Below are positions 24,055-26,978 of a DNA stretch of 26,978 nt, piece after piece; within the stretch, counting starts at the first letter, position 1; every line of letters begins with the position of its first letter. The DNA is from JACRAO01 sp964490895. GTDB lineage: Bacteria > Bdellovibrionota > UBA1018. The DNA lies in the NCBI GenBank assembly GCA_964490895.1, contig CAZBEI010000069.1:1-26978 (forward strand), written 5' to 3'. The translations under genes and the position numbers were made by a program. A model generated the notes under the pieces. It was not told the DNA's origin and ran no database searches. It saw nothing but the letters and a program-made list of their open reading frames with translations.

Positions 24055-25215
24055 ATGATAAAGGCTCTGTGTTTTGCTAACAAGATGTGTCAAATCAGAC
24101 CTTTTTTACCTTGGATAGTGTGTATTTTATGGGCAATTCTTATAATTTCCCCCGCACAAGCTAAGAACTATGACGTCTTTCGAAGTGATTATGCAAAAGG
24201 AGCATTTTGCGCGGCCATCGCTGGGGCATGTGCTTCTGACAACAACCCAGAAAATAGTTTTTTTCAAAATCCAGCTTCTTTGGAATCTGGCCAAGAAGAA
24301 GACTGGGTCTACGATGGAGATTACAATCCCTCAGACAATACTGAACCTGGGATGAAAACCTCTAATGAAATCAGTGACACCACTTATATGGCGGGCATCG
24401 CCAGAGCTGGACCAGTGTGGGGCACTGGGGTTTCTATTTCTGGTCGACTCAGCTCAGTCAAAGCCAATTCAGAGCTCTTTGACGACCTGGACATTTCTCA
24501 TAATATCCAGACCACTGATTCGAATACAACCCTCTCTTTTCATATTCCCATTGCATACAAAGTATCTCCACAGCTTTCCATTGGAGTTGGAATTGTTGGA
24601 CTCTACTACAGAGAGACCATTGCTATTGAGGGTTCGCCCTCATCAAAAACAACACCTGTAACCAAGCTTCCAAAATTAGGATTGTCAGCAGGCGCGATAC
24701 TTTCATTAAATCCGCACTTTCGAATTGGGTCCTGGCTCAGAACACCCCTTACTTACACCGTAAATCAACACCTCAACTTCGTCAGCCCCGGAAATAACTT
24801 TACTTTTGATGAGGAAGTCTCACTCTATTATCCTTTTATTTCTGCCACGGGAATTTCTATTATGCCCTGGGCAGACGCGAGGACTATTTTTATAGATATA
24901 GATGTCATTGGCACAACACTTTTTGGATTCGAAAGAACATTAGACACTTTCGAAGGAGCCGCCAATGATCGCACTTTGCGAGCAAAGGGACGAAAAGCAG
25001 TCATCGAACCCCATTTGGCCTGGAGATCTCCTTGGTATACTGGCTCAGCAGGAACCTATACACTGGGATTTTATTACGAATCAACACGTTGGAGAGACTT
25101 GCCTGGAAGGGCACACGCTGTAGCGAGTCTTGCGTTTCGGTTTAGTTTTTTGGAGCCTATAGTAGCTGTAGATCTAGCAAAAGATTTTTTTGGACTTCAG
25201 ATTTCATTTAGATAA
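24055..25215 (+). CDS. FadL/OmpP1-like outer-membrane beta-barrel protein
   Basis: The 386-residue product has a long N-terminal signal region (hydrophobic about 16-35, ending AQA). The mature protein contains the FadL-type NPASLESG near the N terminus, many Gly/aromatic strands and a C-terminal FGLQISFR. Such barrels pass hydrophobic molecules across the outer membrane. It is divergent from the lipoprotein-MFS-barrel operon, so the four may form one envelope transport set. The start is uncertain. The ATG at 24055 overlaps a TATAAT sequence (24051-24056) and has no ribosome-binding site. An ATG at 24085 would still give a good signal peptide. Confidence 0.68.
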   Translation: MIKALCFANKMCQIRPFLPWIVCILWAILIISPAQAKNYDVFRSDYAKGAFCAAIAGACASDNNPENSFFQNPASLESGQEEDWVYDGDYNPSDNTEPGMKTSNEISDTTYMAGIARAGPVWGTGVSISGRLSSVKANSELFDDLDISHNIQTTDSNTTLSFHIPIAYKVSPQLSIGVGIVGLYYRETIAIEGSPSSKTTPVTKLPKLGLSAGAILSLNPHFRIGSWLRTPLTYTVNQHLNFVSPGNNFTFDEEVSLYYPFISATGISIMPWADARTIFIDIDVIGTTLFGFERTLDTFEGAANDRTLRAKGRKAVIEPHLAWRSPWYTGSAGTYTLGFYYESTRWRDLPGRAHAVASLAFRFSFLEPIVAVDLAKDFFGLQISFR

Positions 25216-25263
25216 ACTGTTAAGACTTTTGAGTGCTCTTTAGTTTTTGACGAAGAGATAGAT

Positions 25264-25339
25264 GAGCCGTTAGCTCAGCGCAGAGTACCCAGCTCTTTAC
25301 TGGGGGGACCCTTGGTTTAACTCCAGGGACGGCTCACCA
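25264..25339 (+). tRNA. Aberrant tRNA-Lys-like gene (anticodon CTT)
   Basis: The 76-nt sequence has a perfect 7-bp acceptor (GAGCCGT/ACGGCTC), discriminator A and an encoded CCA. The anticodon stem CCCAG/CTGGG has loop CTCTTTA, which gives CTT (Lys codon AAG). Several parts are abnormal. The D-loop is only 6 nt (AGCGCA) and lacks the GG pair. The T-loop is TTTAACT instead of TTCRANY. The T-stem appears 6 bp long. Position 37 is T, whereas Lys tRNAs carry A37 as the site of the t6A modification. It may be a specialised tRNA, a decaying copy, or a tRNA-like processing signal. It lies 5 nt before the next start codon. Confidence 0.6.
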
Positions 25340-25344
25340 TTTTT

Positions 25345-26139
25345 ATGCTGATTTTCATGAGTTTTTTAATTCATTTTGCATACTGCGAAGCCCCCCTCAA
25401 GCAGCTCCCTTTTAAGTGGGACTCAAAGCTTGGAGGCGTAGAAACCCCCTATACCGCTCGTGTTCTCGAACTCTTACGTGGCTGGAAAAATCCTCCAGTT
25501 CAAGCTCTCATCAAAAATACAGAAGGCTTCAAAATTTTTCCGATCGAAACTGTTAACAATGAAACCTACATTGGCGCGCTTCAGATTCAGAAAATCGCTG
25601 CACCCATCGAAAGAGTGGCCAGCGTTTTAGAAGATTTTGCAAGCTATCCTGCTCTTTTTGACGATTTGATTAAAACTGAAGTGCACAATAAGATGGGCAA
25701 CCGCCTCATTTTATTCTCCGAGCTTTCCATCCCCATTCCCTTTGTCCCCAATGAGCGAGACGAAATTATTTATTTGATCGACTCCTCTCGCGAAGGCGTG
25801 AGATTGTTTCGCTATCAACTCTCCAAAAGTAACAACCTCAAAGCAAATGATGGTTTTATTCTTTTAGAGCATCTTGGAAAAGACTCCACGCTCTATAGTG
25901 AAATAGATCTACTTGATGCAGACTGGGGTATCGCTAAAAGTTTTGGAGTAAATCACATCTGGAAAAAAACACTGCAGGGTCTGATACAATCGGATCTTGC
26001 CATTCGCTTGCGGGCTGAACACCCTGACTGGAAACTCCCGCTAGTAAAAGAAGAGAGCCAGAAACTCGCCTCGAAGTTTGATTTTACTGAGATCTTAAAG
26101 CACAAACAAACTTGGGAAAAATTATTTTCTAACCCCTAA
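25345..26139 (+). CDS. START/SRPBCC-like lipid- or ligand-binding protein
   Basis: The 264-residue product opens with a short hydrophobic signal-like stretch (about 1-14, ending YCEA), so it is probably exported. From about 68 on it reads as an SRPBCC (START-like) fold: IGALQIQKIAAPIERVASVLEDFASYPALFDDLIKTEV, then an exposed beta-sheet (NRLILFSELSIPIPFVPNERDEII) and a long C-terminal helix. The fold encloses a hydrophobic ligand. No ribosome-binding site precedes the ATG; only five T residues separate it from the CCA of the upstream tRNA-like gene. If co-transcribed, tRNA 3' processing would release a nearly leaderless mRNA. Its stop overlaps the next, convergent gene by 4 nt. Confidence 0.7.
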   Translation: MLIFMSFLIHFAYCEAPLKQLPFKWDSKLGGVETPYTARVLELLRGWKNPPVQALIKNTEGFKIFPIETVNNETYIGALQIQKIAAPIERVASVLEDFASYPALFDDLIKTEVHNKMGNRLILFSELSIPIPFVPNERDEIIYLIDSSREGVRLFRYQLSKSNNLKANDGFILLEHLGKDSTLYSEIDLLDADWGIAKSFGVNHIWKKTLQGLIQSDLAIRLRAEHPDWKLPLVKEESQKLASKFDFTEILKHKQTWEKLFSNP

Positions 26140-26978
26140 AAAGAAGGTGTCGCCGCCATCCCTGCCCAAAAACTGCCACTCGCATCTTTCATCGCGCTTG
26201 TTGTGGCATCTGCGGTGTAGGCCGCAACATCATTCACAGTTTCATCTGGAAAAGCTTGAAAAGCTAAACCTGAACACTCAGAATCGCCTGTCGTACTTGG
26301 AGTAAAACTGAGATCCGTTCCACTTTCAGTAGCGGTGTAACATTTTTTACAGGTGGCGGTGTCACTTTTAGCTGTCGCCTGGATCGCTAGCAGACCCTCT
26401 GTACATGTTGCAGTCCCATTTGGAGTTTCGTAACTTTGCAAAGCAGAGTTCGAAGAAAGAAGTTTGGCAAAAGCATAACGAAGTTTTACTGGCACTGATT
26501 CAGAATTTCCGAACATCACGGTACCTTTCAAATCAGTCGAAGTCTTTGTAGCGTCGGCCCGCATATTCATCTTTGGAAAAACCATTTTTGCACTGAGTGT
26601 CTTTGTCACAGTAGAGCCAATGTCATATGTGACATGCACACCTGTCGTTGCAGCTTTGGCACCAAGGGCCCGGTGATCCATAAAGAGCTCGCCCTTATTT
26701 TTACTGTCATCACTTTTATAACTCCACTGAAGGTTGAAGAGGCGATTAAAATTAGCCGCAGTCAAACAAGTACTTCCGCTGATTATCGTATTACAAATCC
26801 AACAAGAGGCACTTCTGTCATAAGTCGACCCCGCAGCATTTTCTGCTACAGCACACCTAAATGTTGTGTTCCCTTTCGTTTTTGTACTGTTTCCAGTCGT
26901 GTTTACTCCAAGCTCCTTTTCTGTTTTACATAGAATATCGTTTACCATTCCCAGCATCCCGTATTCTTTCATGTCTTC
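26136..26978 (-). CDS. Cys- and Thr-rich protein, C-terminal part (cut by window edge)
   Basis: The reading frame is open to the right edge, so the 5' end is missing. The first Met in view (26972) has neither a signal peptide nor a ribosome-binding site. The visible 278 residues after it hold Cys pairs in CAVAENAAG, ASCWICN, SGSTCLTAANF, TATCTEGL and TCKKCYTATESG, plus many Thr, Ser and Ala and few charged residues. That composition suits an exported, disulfide-bonded surface protein. I do not recognise a family. The stop overlaps the convergent START-like gene by 4 nt. Confidence 0.65.
   Translation of the reverse strand, partial: EDMKEYGMLGMVNDILCKTEKELGVNTTGNSTKTKGNTTFRCAVAENAAGSTYDRSASCWICNTIISGSTCLTAANFNRLFNLQWSYKSDDSKNKGELFMDHRALGAKAATTGVHVTYDIGSTVTKTLSAKMVFPKMNMRADATKTSTDLKGTVMFGNSESVPVKLRYAFAKLLSSNSALQSYETPNGTATCTEGLLAIQATAKSDTATCKKCYTATESGTDLSFTPSTTGDSECSGLAFQAFPDETVNDVAAYTADATTSAMKDASGSFWAGMAATPSF

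Overview
The window reads as a contiguous piece of a Gram-negative chromosome with fairly low GC. It holds about two dozen intact protein genes, one gene cut by the right edge, two ordinary tRNA genes and one odd tRNA-like gene. I see no transposase, integrase, phage structural gene or CRISPR array. Signal peptides, lipoprotein-type N termini, predicted outer-membrane beta-barrels and many secreted Cys-rich proteins point to a diderm. The mix (DUF4360 proteins, a secreted transglutaminase, a C11 peptidase, PPK2, a DUF2156 membrane fusion) would fit Bdellovibrionota or a related former-deltaproteobacterial lineage. That placement is an inference from gene content, not a measurement.

Left part (1-10.6 kb). 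A tRNA-Pro(CGG) is followed by leftward housekeeping genes: an ABC1/UbiB kinase-like protein and a short RNase R. Next come a Tyr-rich, probably lipid-anchored protein and a surface-glycan block. The block has a leftward GT4 glycosyltransferase and, divergent from it, three tightly linked genes: a GT-C-like polytopic transferase, a GT-B transferase and a glutamine-dependent asparagine synthase. These probably build or decorate an envelope polysaccharide. The block ends 4 nt before a convergent tRNA-Leu(CAG).

Middle part (10.7-18.3 kb). Two divergent DUF4360 paralogues share a four-Cys pattern. Beside them is a leftward two-gene unit encoding a secreted transglutaminase of the TGase_elicitor type and a secreted clostripain-like (C11) cysteine peptidase. 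The two genes are 3 nt apart. This is the most distinctive locus in the window. Its suggested logic is that a secreted cross-linking enzyme with a charged N-terminal pro-region is paired with a protease whose own Lys/Arg-rich insert lies between its catalytic His and Cys. Upstream lie an AbrB/RelE-type toxin-antitoxin module, with a near-consensus promoter directly against its start codon, then a PPK2 and histidine-phosphatase pair and a small Cys-rich membrane protein ending in a clear intrinsic terminator.

Right part (18.3-27 kb). A secreted six-Cys protein is followed by a DUF2156 aminoacyltransferase-like domain fused to a C-terminal, possibly rhomboid-like, membrane domain. A leftward lipoprotein/MFS/beta-barrel operon with overlapping start and stop codons comes next, with a divergent FadL-like outer-membrane protein. 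An aberrant tRNA-Lys-like gene then sits 5 nt upstream of a START/SRPBCC-like protein. The final gene, a Cys- and Thr-rich protein, is cut by the right edge. Several starts given here are moved downstream from the longest reading frame because a Shine-Dalgarno sequence lies inside the longer version.
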